Shown piece by piece: positions 43,801 through 50,464 of a DNA stretch of 64,000 nt. A program made the translations under genes and the position numbers. The DNA comes from Branchinecta lynchi (lineage: Eukaryota; Arthropoda; Branchiopoda; Anostraca; Branchinectidae): the NCBI GenBank assembly GCA_023053575.1, contig JAKZAP010000016.1, forward strand, positions 21,594,030 to 21,658,029, in the 5' to 3' direction. The notes below the pieces were generated by a model that was given only the letters and a program-made list of their open reading frames with translations, did no database searches and was not told the DNA's origin. Within the stretch, counting starts at the first letter, position 1, and every line of letters starts with the position of its first letter.

Positions 43801-46800
43801 GTCACTTCATAGCATGCTCGATGGTCAGAAGATAAACGTACAACGTAATCAGTAGCCTACAATTTAATGATGGTCATTAATAAAATAAACACCATTCGGT
43901 CCCAAGGACGGTTTTTTTACTATCTTATCCCTAAATTATAAACTTGTAAGATTTGTACCAGCTCTTGCTTATCTTGTCGGTCATCGTTGTCATATTTTCG
44001 AATTCATCGATTCCAGTACTCAGATTACTCCTATCCATTTTTTATATTTTTAATTCGTTGCTCCGCTTTTAAAATAATCTATTTCAAATGCTATCCCAGC
44101 TCATTCACGTTTGCCCTGCTGTACCCTGGAGGACTAATCTATACTGGTCTGGAAAGGAGTCGACCGCAGTAGTAGAAGACTGCGTATAAATCATTGCAGT
44201 GTTATGCCCTGTAAATCACGAGCGACAGTCCACACGGGCACAAGAGGCTCATTATTTGGTCATTCAGCACACTTATTTTATTTGAGTACTTCTTACAGAG
44301 CCTTGCGGCATAAAAAGTTACCCATCATGCTCATAATACTACTCATTGCTGCTTTCCTTGTCACTCAGTCCGTTCTAATTCCCGAAACTTTCAAATCCAT
44401 ACGGTATTTGACTGATACTATATGTTTGCCAAGATTGGCACCATTTGAGACTTCTCGGCCGCCCGATTAATTGTTACGTACAAGCCGGTTTGGCTGGAAA
44501 ATTATCCTCCAGCCTTGACGTTAAAGTTAAGCAGATCAGGAATAGATAAAAGTGAAGAGGGCGCGTGTCCTTTGAGAACAAAATAAGTATAGATTACCCT
44601 ACTGCCATTTCTCCTTAAAGTGATTTTTTTCTTACTTTTGCGTGACTGTAAGAAGGTATCTTAAGCCTATATTTTTTTAGGCCAAATAGTCGTGGACGCC
44701 GTAGCTTTGAGGGAGCCAGGGGTTTCGACCCTACCCGGAGAGGAACCAGTAGTTTCCGAGCCAGAGGAAGAGGTCGAGGAGGTAAGAGCGTTTATAATCT
44801 CTAGATGTTTATTTTGATATTATGACAGACATTATTGATTTGCCTTCATGTATATTGACGTATTTAACACGCCATTTGGCCCGAAGACACTATATGTGTT
44901 TATATTTGAAGTAAACTGAAATTGAAAACTGATCATCTAACCCAAGTCACCAGTTCAAACCAAGCCTCGGTATAAGTTATTGCCCTGTTTAAAATTTTAT
45001 TTCGTCGCCATTGTTTGTATTTTTTTAATTGTTTGTATTTTGCATTTGTGATCTATTATTCTGGTTAGATGCCATGGATTATGTGTCCTAAGATCAGTAA
45101 ATGTCGATGTTTGAATTGTAAGTGATAATAATTCTATTTTTTTCCTCCTCGTCATTTTGGCGGAAAGCCTTTAGTTAATTAACAAAAATTAATTAAATAG
45201 AGGCGCCACCCGGAAGTACCCATCCGGAAAGGAAAGGCGCCATCCGGAAGCTCTGTGGTAGTTATTTTTTGTTTTGTTTTATTCAATTTACTTTTAATTA
45301 GCCTATCATCTTCACCGTTAGGCCTAATCGTATCGTCGTAAGTCAGGAACCAGCAGCAAAAGGTACACGGGGAATACTCTTCAAAGCTTTTTTTCTCCTT
45401 TTTGGGATCGCAAAACGTAGGTGGAGGGATACCTACGAATTCGTAAAAGTTGTCCGTCTGTCCGTAGATAACTATTAGAGGGGCGAACGAAATATTTTTA
45501 ACAGCTAATGAGATTTGTCCATGAGTTAAGTTTTGACCCATGGCTGGAATATTTAAGTCTAGATATTCGATTTGATGCCCCCCCCCCCTCCCACTCTCCC
45601 GTTCATTGGTAACATCAGCGTTGGAGTACGCCGCATGGTGTTGACCTGTTAGACCAAAATCCTACACATACATGTCCACAAGTATACAAGACTTGAACTC
45701 GAGACATGTCATAGACGAGCGGCGTACTTCAAAGCTCATGGACCCAAATTACCCAAGAAAAAAGTGTGTGACCCGTGACGGGAGTCAAACTCTAAGCTGG
45801 TACGCCGTATATGTGGATGAAGCTTTTGGTGTTAACCATTCGGTGTTGGAACTCATGCTGTTCGTGCAGGATCTTCAACATTTCTTTGGATTTATACTTG
45901 CGGTTTGTTTACATTTAAAGCTTTTAAACTGGAATGATTACAGATTAGTTTATTTCAATACTTGTTTGGTTATTGTCTTTGGTTCTAATGCTGTTTGTGT
46001 ATAAAGTGTGATAAATCATTTTACTTTCACACTCCACGTCTGAGCGCTTGCGCACTTGTTTTCCGTGTTTAGCCATTATTTTAATATTTATGTTTACTAG
46101 TCGGCTTGACTGAAGGAGTGACACGTCTGTGTAGCCTGTGGATGTCACCGGTGCTAACGGTCTGGAAGTCGACGCTGGACCCCTGTAGCTAATAAGCCTT
46201 AAAGTTACAAGGAACACTTTATTTGCCCAAAACCCCTTTTAACATCCCTTTTCCCTTTCAGGACCAAGGTTTGACTACAACCCCGACCCCAGAGCTAGCC
46301 GGGGCGGACCTCGGTTTGATTATCGGCCACGGGGCGGTATGCCCATGCACCACCAGAAGCACTACCCCCAGGAAATGCCAAGGGAATGGGCGTATGCCAT
46401 GCCGATGGCACCGATGCCATATACCCCACCAGCCCCGGTGAGTAGTATAGATAGTTTAATTTTGTCAAGGGGTCGGGATCTGTTGTTTTTATTAGTACTT
46501 GAACTCCAAGCGTATTCGCTCTCCTCGAGCTTTAGCCCATCTGCCATATAGCGATCGACTCTTCAATTCGTCTGTACACCGGGTGATCCTGTTCAAGTGA
46601 AACTTCACGGGTGGTAGCAGCAGGTGCCCTGGATATGTCACCAGGGGCGTCACGACTATGGGGGAGGGGGGGGGACGCCCCCCCCCCGGATGTTGTCTGC
46701 CAGTCGGTAAAAAAAAAATAGCCGAGTCGGCGCGAAGCGCAGCGATTTTTCGTAATGACAGTCCATTTTTTTCTTGAAATCAGTCGACAAAAACAGTCGG

Positions 46801-49475
46801 GTTCTCATAGAAATGGTCAAGTTTTCTTAAAAATAATAATATTCTTTCTTAAAACCAGCCGATCTTTCGTCAACACAGTCTTTTTTTCTCAATAATAGTC
46901 GTTTTTGTCTGCACAAACAGTCGATAAAAATGACCAGCCAGTCGGTAAATACCTTGGCCCCCCAAACATTTTGGCTAGTAACGCCTCTGTTTGTCACAGG
47001 CTGTGTGTCCGAATGAGTCCGTGATAAGGGGATTATCACGTCTGACATTTTTTGACACGCGTAGGGACCAAACGGATGGACGGACTAGGATGAAACTTGG
47101 ACGGTACAAAGTTCGTAGCCTAGATGCGTCGTTTCAGATCCGACCTCGACATCCCGGAAATGGCTTAATGTGAGCGAAAATGATGGACGAGCAAATGCCT
47201 TGTGGTGGGGAGTTGGAGGGGGTTGAATTGCGTAGGCATAAAAGAGTTTAGCGATTGGCTTAAGACTTCGATTTGTACAGAGGTCTTTTGCTGATGCCAG
47301 CGCGGTATAACCAAATTCCCTTTCCCGTTGCAAGACAGCGTCACCGCCAGGGTAAGAACCCCCTTGATGTTCAAATTATAATTGGTGGCCATAAAATGCC
47401 GTACTCGTATCTCCTAAAGGAGTGTAAACTGGAACCCCTTTCTGTTCGTAGAGAACAGCTGTGCCAACGTTTCGGAACAAATTGTTATCCAACCCTTTCT
47501 ACAAAACATCCTTCCTCAACCCTTTAAACCGGAAAGAACAAGACCTCCAAGAGAAGCAGCCTATGAAAGTATCAAAACTCACACCTGTCGCTTGTAAAAC
47601 TGACCGGTAACGTAATAGTTTTGTGCCTCAGTTTACCTTGTATATATACGTTTTAGTTGTAGGTTAATGACAAGGGCCAATCAATTTGCTCGCGCATGAA
47701 ATTTTGTGCCGCATTTATTTTGAAATTAAATTAAATGTGAGCTCTTTTTTCTAGCCCGTCTTTGACCCTATGAACCCTCCGCGCTACTACGATGGACCAC
47801 CTATGTCAGATTACACCATGATGGCTGCATCTCACATGACACGCACATCCTCTAGCGGTAGTAGCAGGGATAGGAAGCCGTCCAATAGCGTAAGTGCAAA
47901 TCATGTTCAGTGTCTTCAGAATTTCGGGGAATTAGTGAATCCCAGTACGGCCTGCTGATAAAGTGCTTTTTTATGGTCAAAGTCGAATTGGGTATACGTT
48001 TTGGAAGGAATCCCTTGAGTTAGGGTACTTCCAGATTAGCTAGGAAAATGAAACTCGGCAGGCATATCAAGGGCATTTTGTCACACTTTTTCGAGTTAGG
48101 GTACTTCCAGATGAGCTAGGACAATGAAACTTTGCAGGCATATAAGGGTCCCGACCAAACTAACCTGGAAATAATCAGTTTGCCGATCCGACCATATGCG
48201 GGGGAGCGGGGGCGCTGGAAACTTTAAAATTCAGGGCATTTTGTCACACTTGTTCGACTTAATGACGGGATACCTATAAAGCAAAGTTGTCCGTCCTTCG
48301 AGTTTTTGAATCGGTTGAGATGTTTGGAAGTTCCTAGATGGGCACCGCCATCTCTAGAGGCATTGGCGGTGTTTCTGATTAGCGGGCAAACAGACTTTTG
48401 TGTCAATCGACTATTGGTCTAGGGGGACGATTTTGCGCGGATGGCTGTCGAGGTGAAGGGGTGATCCCGTCCATGCGAAAATGCCCATTCACCTGGATGG
48501 GAGCATATGAGTGGGAAGGTACACACTATATCCCCGTTGAGCTCAACGCTGCCGTCGGAGCGGTGTTAAACGGGGGCCTTCCATCGACGTGGAGTTCACC
48601 TGTCCGTCCGTACACGCGAAAATGTCCGTCGAGCTCGACAGAACCAGAGCTATCCACGCGAAAACGTCCCCTAGGGTTTAGAAGCGGAATCCATATCTGA
48701 GCTTTGTTTTCCAACCAGATAAGAAGTTCGCCCGGAATAGGCTAATGGCTTTGAGTGGCTTTTGCGGCTAGTTCAGCAGGAATCCGGAGGAAACTGAAAA
48801 CAGGTATGGAACCAAAAACTGAACAAAAAAAAACTCAATTCAGTTTGATTCACCCGAATAGGTCAGATGGCTTTTGTGGGTAGTTCGGCCGGAATCCGGA
48901 GAAAACCAAGAACTAGGTATAGAACAAAACTGAAAGAGAGAGAAAACTCAGTTCAGTTTGATTAAATTTAGTTGTGGTGGCGTCCATTTAGTGTACGTAG
49001 AAGTTGCTACGAAAAATGCTACGAAATCAGTATGTTTGATAGAGCTGCAATCTCTAAAAATTGGCGGGTTTGACCATGATCTCTCCGGCTTCATAGTCCC
49101 ACTGGAGTCTAGCAAAACTACCACATAAGAGCGGGTTGGAGCCTGCAGGGGTAAATGCTGTAAATTTCCTTTTCCTGATGAATCAGTCACGTCACAACAT
49201 ACTCCAATTTAGGACCCGCCGGTAACCTTTGTCCTTGTTTCTAGTATGACCGATCCGTTGACGAATTCCTCCGCAAAACCCACGATCGCGACCGGGACCG
49301 TTACGAACGAAAGGAACGGGACAGGGAACGAGAGCGGGGACGGGAAAAGGAGAAGGAGCGCGAACGGGACCGGAAACGCTCCCGTCGCTCGCCCAGTAGT
49401 AGCTACAGCTCCAGAAGCTCACGGAGTCGAAGTGCCAGCCGGAGCAGAGACAAACGGAAGTCCAGTCGACGGTAG
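14765..49475 (+). CDS. YTHDC1: YTHDC1, nuclear m6A reader (ten coding exons, spliced)
   Basis: Binds N6-methyladenosine in nuclear RNA and affects splicing and export. Exons: 14765-14951, 21613-21717, 25397-25600, 27502-27619, 30040-30124, 38537-38745, 44681-44781, 46262-46437, 47755-47889, 49245-49475. All introns are GT..AG, phases agree, and the sum is 1551 nt (516 aa plus stop). Residues 1-97 are acidic with Lys/Ser-rich tracts. The YTH domain spans about 98-245. Cage residues W132, W183 and L194 correspond to human W377, W428 and L439 with identical spacing; N118, N122 and R230 also match. Residues 260-440 are Arg/Gly/Pro-rich. The C-terminus is an RD/RE plus RS tail. Wording of the domain ([34 protein letters not shown]) is arthropod-like. 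Repeat insertions are confined to introns. Confidence 0.95.
15089..17777 (+). repeat. Composite repeat family A, copy 1 (intron 1)
   Basis: About 2.69 kb from ACAAGAGCTACGAGCTCATA to the hairpin end CACTTGAG-TAAG-CTCAAGTG followed by CCATAAAAA. A hairpin CTTGTAC/GTACAAG lies just inside the left end. The interior is a chain of imperfect units holding AAGTTTCATCCCGATCC, a CCGGTTCC/CCGGATTCC block and long C runs. A ~430-bp unit starting near 16,071 is repeated at 16,500. Short open frames here are by-products of the repeat. It matches 32,956-37,547 in reverse. Confidence 0.88.
17925..19085 (+). pseudogene. 3' end of a non-LTR element, split by a second element
   Basis: 17925-18087 and 18954-19085 join to match the reversed 3' end at 31,726-32,060: GGAGCTAAGATAACGTG, then TTTATTTCTGGTMATTTCTT and a TTGATTGATTGG tail. 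The central part (18,088-18,953) is foreign; see the next entry. Only the last RT codons and the 3' UTR remain. Confidence 0.75.
18088..18953 (+). mobile_element. 5'-truncated CR1/jockey-like non-LTR element nested in another
   Basis: Encodes the extreme C-terminal part of an RT protein: [38 protein letters not shown] and, after a frameshift near 18,350, [18 protein letters not shown] and [14 protein letters not shown] segments ending at 18,616. The 3' tail is an ACCTTGA-type repeat. It interrupts the element at 17,925-19,085. Confidence 0.75.
19086..19849. other. Intron 1 sequence without gene or clear repeat
   Basis: A GAAGAAGAAGAAGAAGG stretch near 19,677-19,692 is the only simple feature. 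Nothing else is recognised. Confidence 0.4.
19850..21018 (+). repeat. Composite repeat family A, shorter diverged copy
   Basis: Shares the AAGTTTCATGGTCCTAGCAC-like units, C runs and the right end CGCTATATGGCACTT...AAGTGGCATAAAAA with family A. A unit of about 140 bp (ATGAACGGATGTGGAAGGAA through GATCACCGGAATCC) is present twice, near 19,920 and 20,060, practically identical, so it duplicated recently. Confidence 0.75.
21258..21502. repeat. Tandem duplication of ~122 bp in intron 1
   Basis: Two adjacent copies share CGCACCATTGTAGAGG and TATGTCGCGGGCAGGAACGA, ending in GTTTTTG, with small differences. No coding capacity. Confidence 0.8.
21613..21717 (+). CDS. YTHDC1: YTHDC1 coding exon 2
   Basis: The acceptor is TGCTTTCTAG|AAACG and the donor TATG|GTAAGA. 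It encodes a Ser/Asp/Glu- and Lys-rich stretch ([18 protein letters not shown]), like the low-complexity region before the YTH domain in other YTHDC1 proteins. Phase 1 at both ends. Confidence 0.85.
21939..21996 (-). repeat. tRNA-derived SINE head (intron 2)
   Basis: On the minus strand GGTGGCCCAGTGGTTAGAGC is a near-perfect tRNA D-arm with A box, followed by a weak B-box-like GAAGGTCGCGACACC. No acceptor pairing was found, which suits a SINE head rather than a gene. Confidence 0.45.
22207..22785 (+). pseudogene. C-terminal fragment of a CR1-like reverse transcriptase
   Basis: A continuous frame carries [46 protein letters not shown] and [20 protein letters not shown]. This order (EK-x-[18 protein letters not shown], FFxxRVxxxWN) is the C-terminal region of CR1/L2-like RT proteins. 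The catalytic core is missing. It ends at a TA microsatellite. The same family lies reversed at 40,130-40,400. Confidence 0.85.
22787..22924. repeat. (TA)n microsatellite with periodic CTATATA
   Basis: About 138 bp of alternating TA broken by C at regular intervals. Long Ile/Tyr frames on both strands here are artefacts. Confidence 0.97.
22925..23460. other. Intron 2 sequence, nothing recognised
   Basis: No coding or repeat structure was recognised. The block near 23,283-23,330 (CATGAAGCGATACGAAGAAG, then GGCCAACG) resembles short motifs in other repeats of the window but is too short to classify. Confidence 0.3.
23461..25128 (-). pseudogene. Non-LTR reverse transcriptase with one frameshift
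   Basis: Two frames (25128-24229 and 24232-23624) make one RT broken near 24,290. In order: [70 protein letters not shown] in the shifted frame, then [13 protein letters not shown] and [14 protein letters not shown]. The 3' UTR continues to about 23,461. It is truncated at the 5' end and lacks an endonuclease domain. A degenerate relative lies at 57,590-57,960. Confidence 0.92.
25397..25600 (+). CDS. YTHDC1: YTHDC1 coding exon 3 (first half of the YTH domain)
   Basis: The acceptor is TTTCTTTCAG|ACTAC and the donor TGCG|GTAAGT. It encodes [18 protein letters not shown] and [12 protein letters not shown], the start of the YTH fold, with cage Trp132 and the RNA-contacting Asn118 and Asn122, then [15 protein letters not shown]. 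Confidence 0.97.
25745..26010. repeat. Dispersed repeat, second copy (intron 3)
   Basis: Parallels 13,570-13,904: CACTGTCAGAAGTTTCGTAA, ACAACACTTGGGATG, a TTTTTTGGCTCTTCGACAAT block and TTATTATGCACAA, in the same order. It may carry weak inverted symmetry (TTTTCGG / CCGAAAA). Confidence 0.5.
26010..26074. repeat. Tandem repeat of TACGTAGTATTCTCCCTCCA units
   Basis: Three consecutive copies of a ~24-bp unit (CTACGTAGTATTCTCCCTCC plus ATA). TACGTA is palindromic. Confidence 0.9.
26075..27095. repeat. Diverged repeat sequence in intron 3 (family B-like)
   Basis: Recurring phrases such as TCGAACCTCTGAT/AATCAA, TTCCGGGCGAACTG and CTCATTTCCCC in quasi-periodic order resemble the interior of family B (28,356-29,205). 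Ends are not defined. No gene. Confidence 0.4.
27100..27443 (+). repeat. ~340-bp direct repeat, copy 1 (intron 3, just before exon 4)
   Basis: Matches 41,315-41,645 in the same orientation: AAAACTAGGCTGTG, GACAACCGTCGACAGCGTGA, GTTAGAATGTACCGTACGAA and GAAGTAGGTTGCGTTA. The similarity stops about 60 bp before exon 4. Confidence 0.8.
27502..27619 (+). CDS. YTHDC1: YTHDC1 coding exon 4 (central YTH domain)
   Basis: The acceptor is TTTATTCCTAG|GAATG and the donor GCAA|GTAAGC. It encodes [19 protein letters not shown] and [11 protein letters not shown], with cage Trp183 and Leu194. The vertebrate GFARLS is GMARLS here. Confidence 0.97.
27767..27866. mobile_element. Palindromic MITE (GCATAAAACGGAT family), copy 1
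   Basis: The arms ATGCATAAAACGGATCCGTC and AGCTACGATGCTTTG fold onto CAAAGCGTTCTAGCTGACG and TATCCGTTTTATGCAT. Other copies lie near 30,905, 56,355 and 63,610. Transcripts would form near-perfect hairpins. Confidence 0.8.
27868..28317. mobile_element. TA-flanked MITE with GTTGCGTTTTTG ends, subtype 1
   Basis: Terminal inverted repeats GTTGCGTTTTTGTTCGACTT and the exact complement AAAGTCGAACAAAAACGCAAC, flanked by TA on both sides. About 450 bp without coding capacity. It abuts the preceding palindromic MITE directly. Confidence 0.9.
28356..29205. repeat. Composite repeat family B, most complete copy (intron 4)
   Basis: Begins TTTTTGGGATCCCAAAACGC and ends with TTTTTGGGATTCCATCGAAA then CGTTCGGTCTTG. 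Between these, imperfect units with CGGACAAGTAGTYCGCC, GGAATCCGGCCCAAACCG and GCTGAACACG/GCTGAATCCG recur every ~130-200 bp. No gene. Relatives occur at 37,760-38,412, 40,450-40,660, 45,396-45,545, 48,690-48,960 and 59,709-62,995. Confidence 0.75.
29330..29968 (+). pseudogene. 3' fragment of a non-LTR element with (AAAT)n tail
   Basis: Encodes [35 protein letters not shown] and [14 protein letters not shown], closely matching [20 protein letters not shown] and LFRAYCTPLYCLSL of the RT gene at 60,099-61,556. Frameshifts follow near 29,600. It ends in AATAAATAAATAAATAA. Confidence 0.88.
30040..30124 (+). CDS. YTHDC1: YTHDC1 coding exon 5 (YTH domain)
   Basis: The acceptor is CATTTATAG|GAAAG and the donor GCAG|GTACGT. 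It encodes [18 protein letters not shown] and KIGRDGQ, including Arg230, which contacts RNA in the human protein. It ends in phase 0. Confidence 0.97.
30277..30581. mobile_element. MITE with GAGCGTGTTCCA inverted ends (intron 5)
   Basis: The ends GAGCGTGTTCCACCCT and the complement of AGGATGGAACACGCTC enclose many GTAACTA/TAGTTAC repeats (for example TAGTAACTAATAGTTACTA). About 305 bp, starting 152 bp after the exon 5 donor. Related in style to 63,064-63,332. Confidence 0.75.
30592..31725. other. Intron 5 sequence with one palindromic MITE
   Basis: Contains the second GCATACAACGGATACGTCAG palindrome (30,905-30,970: arms CAGCTACCAAAGC and GCTTCGTAGCTG). A block near 31,095-31,250 ends in AATAAAATAAAAAAATAAAT and may be a retroelement 3' end. 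Otherwise nothing was recognised. Confidence 0.5.
31726..32700 (-). pseudogene. Non-LTR reverse transcriptase fragment, frameshifted
   Basis: Minus-strand pieces: a start at [10 protein letters not shown], then [18 protein letters not shown] (catalytic FADD kept), a shift near 32,350, then [36 protein letters not shown] and [17 protein letters not shown]. The 3' UTR ends in a (TTGA)n tail at 31,726-31,745. Same family as 17,925-19,085. Confidence 0.92.
32956..37547 (-). repeat. Composite repeat family A, copy 2, inverted (intron 5)
   Basis: Reverse-complement counterpart of 15,089-17,777 with the same ends: the hairpin CACTTGAG-CTTA-CTCAAGTG at 32,963-32,982 and GAGCTCGTAGCTCTTGT at 37,531-37,547. 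After removing the nested reverse transcriptase (34,053-35,910) it is ~2.73 kb, nearly the same length as copy 1. Long stretches are close to identical, so the copies are fairly young. Confidence 0.88.
34053..35910 (+). mobile_element. 5'-truncated non-LTR retrotransposon with intact RT frame
   Basis: A 570-codon frame (to 35,763; its formal ATG at 34,039 lies in the flanking repeat). RT order: [89 protein letters not shown] (catalytic YVDD), then [17 protein letters not shown] and [17 protein letters not shown]. No endonuclease domain remains. The 3' end is a (GATTT)n tail at 35,889-35,910. It sits inside family A repeat; the empty site (CCGGAATCTAGTGGCG) is preserved elsewhere, showing a target duplication of at most 1 bp. 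Confidence 0.93.
37760..38412. repeat. Composite repeat family B copy before exon 6
   Basis: Phrases GCTGAATGCGTATCTAAGC, CCCGACTGTGTC and TTTGGGATATTTCCATCTAA then ACTTTCGGTCTTGTC match family B. It ends 124 bp before the exon 6 acceptor. Confidence 0.55.
38537..38745 (+). CDS. YTHDC1: YTHDC1 coding exon 6 (end of YTH domain, start of RG-rich region)
   Basis: The acceptor is CGTTCCAG|GAAAT and the donor GGAG|GTATAG. It encodes [19 protein letters not shown] and [14 protein letters not shown], then a Pro/Arg/Gly-rich start. The frame also stays open past the donor to 38839; retention would give a shortened protein ending after 31 extra residues. Confidence 0.93.
38746..40129. other. Start of intron 6, no gene seen
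   Basis: A block with repeated GTCCCTAGGGACTTGC (38,040 and 39,120 regions; 39,039-39,055 and 39,139-39,154) and AAGGACTTSCC phrases suggests old internal duplication. Nothing identified. Confidence 0.4.
40130..40400 (-). pseudogene. CR1-like RT C-terminal fragment, inverted relative to 22,207-22,785
   Basis: The minus strand encodes [20 protein letters not shown] and [20 protein letters not shown], almost identical to the copy in intron 2, and ends at the same TTAGAGGCGAAAGCC-like point. Confidence 0.85.
40401..42383. other. Intron 6 sequence: repeat debris and the second ~340-bp direct repeat
   Basis: 40,450-40,660 resembles family B. 41,315-41,645 repeats 27,100-27,443 in the same orientation. 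The rest, including 41,650-42,380, shows no gene. Confidence 0.45.
42384..42729. mobile_element. MITE with GTGTTGGG ends and ATATCGATA-rich arms, copy 1
   Basis: Ends GTGTTGGGTGGTATTCGATA and the complement of AGATATCGCCCAACAC. The arms are full of TATCGATA. About 346 bp. Same family as 51,453-51,887. Confidence 0.8.
42730..43719. repeat. G-run-rich quasi-tandem repeat in intron 6
   Basis: From ~43,120 to 43,700 a unit of ~240 bp recurs about three times: CACTGTGCCAAGCTCC, ATGTTTGCTCC or TTTTCACTCTC, a G14-G17 run, then GGGTTGAATTGGAA and AACTTGGCACTGTGCC. CTCGCATGCGTCACC occurs three times. 42,730-43,119 shows nothing definite. Confidence 0.7.
43720..44680. other. End of intron 6, nothing recognised
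   Basis: No coding or repeat pattern was recognised. Confidence 0.3.
44681..44781 (+). CDS. YTHDC1: YTHDC1 coding exon 7 (RG-rich)
   Basis: The acceptor follows a T-rich tract (TTTTTTTAG|GCCAA) and the donor is GGAG|GTAAGA. It encodes [19 protein letters not shown] and FRARGRGRG, typical of the Arg/Gly-rich C-terminal part. Confidence 0.88.
44782..46261. other. Intron 7 with a family B fragment
   Basis: 45,396-45,545 is the start of family B (TTTTTGGGATCGCAAAACGT to GCTAATGAGATTTGTCC). The remainder has no recognised feature. Confidence 0.5.
46262..46437 (+). CDS. YTHDC1: YTHDC1 coding exon 8
   Basis: The acceptor is CCCTTTCAG|GACCA and the donor CCCG|GTGAGT. It encodes two RGG/RFDY units ([25 protein letters not shown]) followed by a Met/Pro-rich segment ([15 protein letters not shown]). 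Confidence 0.9.
46545..47165 (-). repeat. Family A fragment interrupted by a hAT MITE (intron 8)
   Basis: GCCATATAGCGATCGACTC is the family A right end in reverse. The sequence continues as AAGTGAAACTTCACGGGTGG, is cut by the MITE at 46,642-46,989, and resumes with GATGAAACTTGGACGGTAC. Confidence 0.65.
46642..46989 (+). mobile_element. hAT-type MITE, second copy
   Basis: Ends CAGGGGCGTCACGAC and the complement of TAGTAACGCCTCTG. Flanked by TATGTCAC and TTTGTCAC (7 of 8 bases equal). Interior CAGTCGGTAAA and GTCGAT repeats. Opposite orientation to 13,913-14,159. Confidence 0.85.
47340..47640 (+). pseudogene. Fragment of the RT family found at 34,053-35,910
   Basis: [20 protein letters not shown] and [10 protein letters not shown] correspond to [20 protein letters not shown] and KLCLKFGS at the C-terminus of the intact copy. 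Confidence 0.75.
47755..47889 (+). CDS. YTHDC1: YTHDC1 coding exon 9
   Basis: The acceptor is TTTTTTCTAG|CCCGT and the donor TAGC|GTAAGT. It encodes [20 protein letters not shown] and a Ser/Thr-rich run. Exactly 45 codons, phase 0 at both ends, so it can be skipped without a frameshift. Confidence 0.9.
47890..49244. repeat. Intron 9: fragments of family A and family B
   Basis: 48,010-48,240 carries family A phrases (CTAGGACAATGAAACTTTGC, GCCGATCCGACCATATG) in reverse, partly duplicated. 48,690-48,960 carries family B-like phrases (AGTTCGGCCGGAATCCGGAG) twice. No gene. Confidence 0.55.
49245..49475 (+). CDS. YTHDC1: YTHDC1 terminal coding exon 10 (RD/RE and RS tail)
   Basis: The acceptor is TTGTTTCTAG|TATGA and the stop TAG is at 49473-49475. 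It encodes [20 protein letters not shown], an alternating Arg/Asp/Glu region, then [18 protein letters not shown]. Such mixed-charge and RS tails direct YTHDC1 to nuclear bodies in other animals. Confidence 0.93.
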   Translation, partial: YDRSVDEFLRKTHDRDRDRYERKERDRERERGREKEKERERDRKRSRRSPSSSYSSRSSRSRSASRSRDKRKSSRR

Positions 49476-49639
49476 GGAGCGCCATCGGCGATGGAGTGTG
49501 ATATTCTTCTTAGAATGTGGTTATGCGTTTGTTTGGTAGCGTTTGCGGCAAATGGTGTCGGCTTCAGGGTTGAGATCTGTGATTTGGCATATTCCTGCTC
49601 AGCGTTTCCAGGGTGACAGGTTTCTGAAAGTCCTCAATT

Positions 49640-50080
49640 GTCTCATTATCAACACTTGTGACTGGGTGTAGTCAAATAGATACACAAGCTGATGAGTAGA
49701 ATATCTGCAACCTGCTTCAGGAGCAATGGAAGTTTTAATAATATATTGCAAAACAATAAGGCCACAAGGCGTCTACAAAGTTCTTTGAAACATTTAGGGT
49801 CGTACATTTGGGAAATAAATATTGCATCATTTTCGTCCTTGGATCGGCTCAGTGATGGAGAGTTTGCCGTTTCGTCGGGCAGTTGATTCCAATGGGGCGG
49901 CACGCGGTTTTTGAAACTCCACCGACCAACATCTTTGCAGAACCTCTTTGCGGTGAGTTTGAGGCTATGACCGCGTACGTTGTTGAAGTTGAGGATGTCG
50001 TCAGCTCCGACGTTTTCGTTCATACCGTGTGGCATAGCTTGTATGCCTTTTTTTGCGCTGTCTTTGTAGTAAAACTGAAA
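49640..50080 (-). pseudogene. CR1-like RT C-terminal fragment
   Basis: The minus strand reads RGHSLKLTAKRFCKDVGRWS and FKNRVPPHWNQLPDETANSP, the RGH...RV..WN.LP region of CR1-like proteins. It lies in the 3' flank of YTHDC1. Confidence 0.75.
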
Positions 50081-50087
50081 GCTACTA

Positions 50088-50464
50088 GTTGCGTTTTTGC
50101 TGATACCATGGTATCTGTTTGTTACCACAGTAACTGGATCTGCAATTAGTCGTTTTTGCAGTTATCGTGGTATCTGATATACGGTGCTCTGCAAAAACGA
50201 CTATTGCCGAAATTGCACTTTTCGAAGTCATCCCAGAAGAAAAACAGATATCCAGTTACATCACTAAGTGCTAAACTTCTTTCTCACCAATCTGACAAAA
50301 TTAGATGAAAGTAAGATGACTTCTCAGATACCATGACCAGTTACCACGGTCGGACCGTAGTATCTGAATATCTGATACCACGATGACTGGCCAGATACCA
50401 CGAAAACTGCAAAAACGACTTTAGACCGTGGTATCAGATACCATGGTATCAGCAAAACCGCAAC
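50088..50464. mobile_element. TA-flanked MITE with GTTGCGTTTTTG ends, subtype 2
   Basis: The ends GTTGCGTTTTTGCTGATACC and the complement of GATACCATGGTATCAGC, AAAACCGCAAC are flanked by TA. The interior has many GATACCA/TGGTATC palindromes. Same subtype as 58,077-58,460. Confidence 0.88.

Noticed and set aside
45660..45800. tRNA genes suggested by GAGTTCAAGTC- and GACTCCCGTC-like blocks
   Set aside because: Only B-box-like phrases are present; A box and paired acceptor arms are missing.
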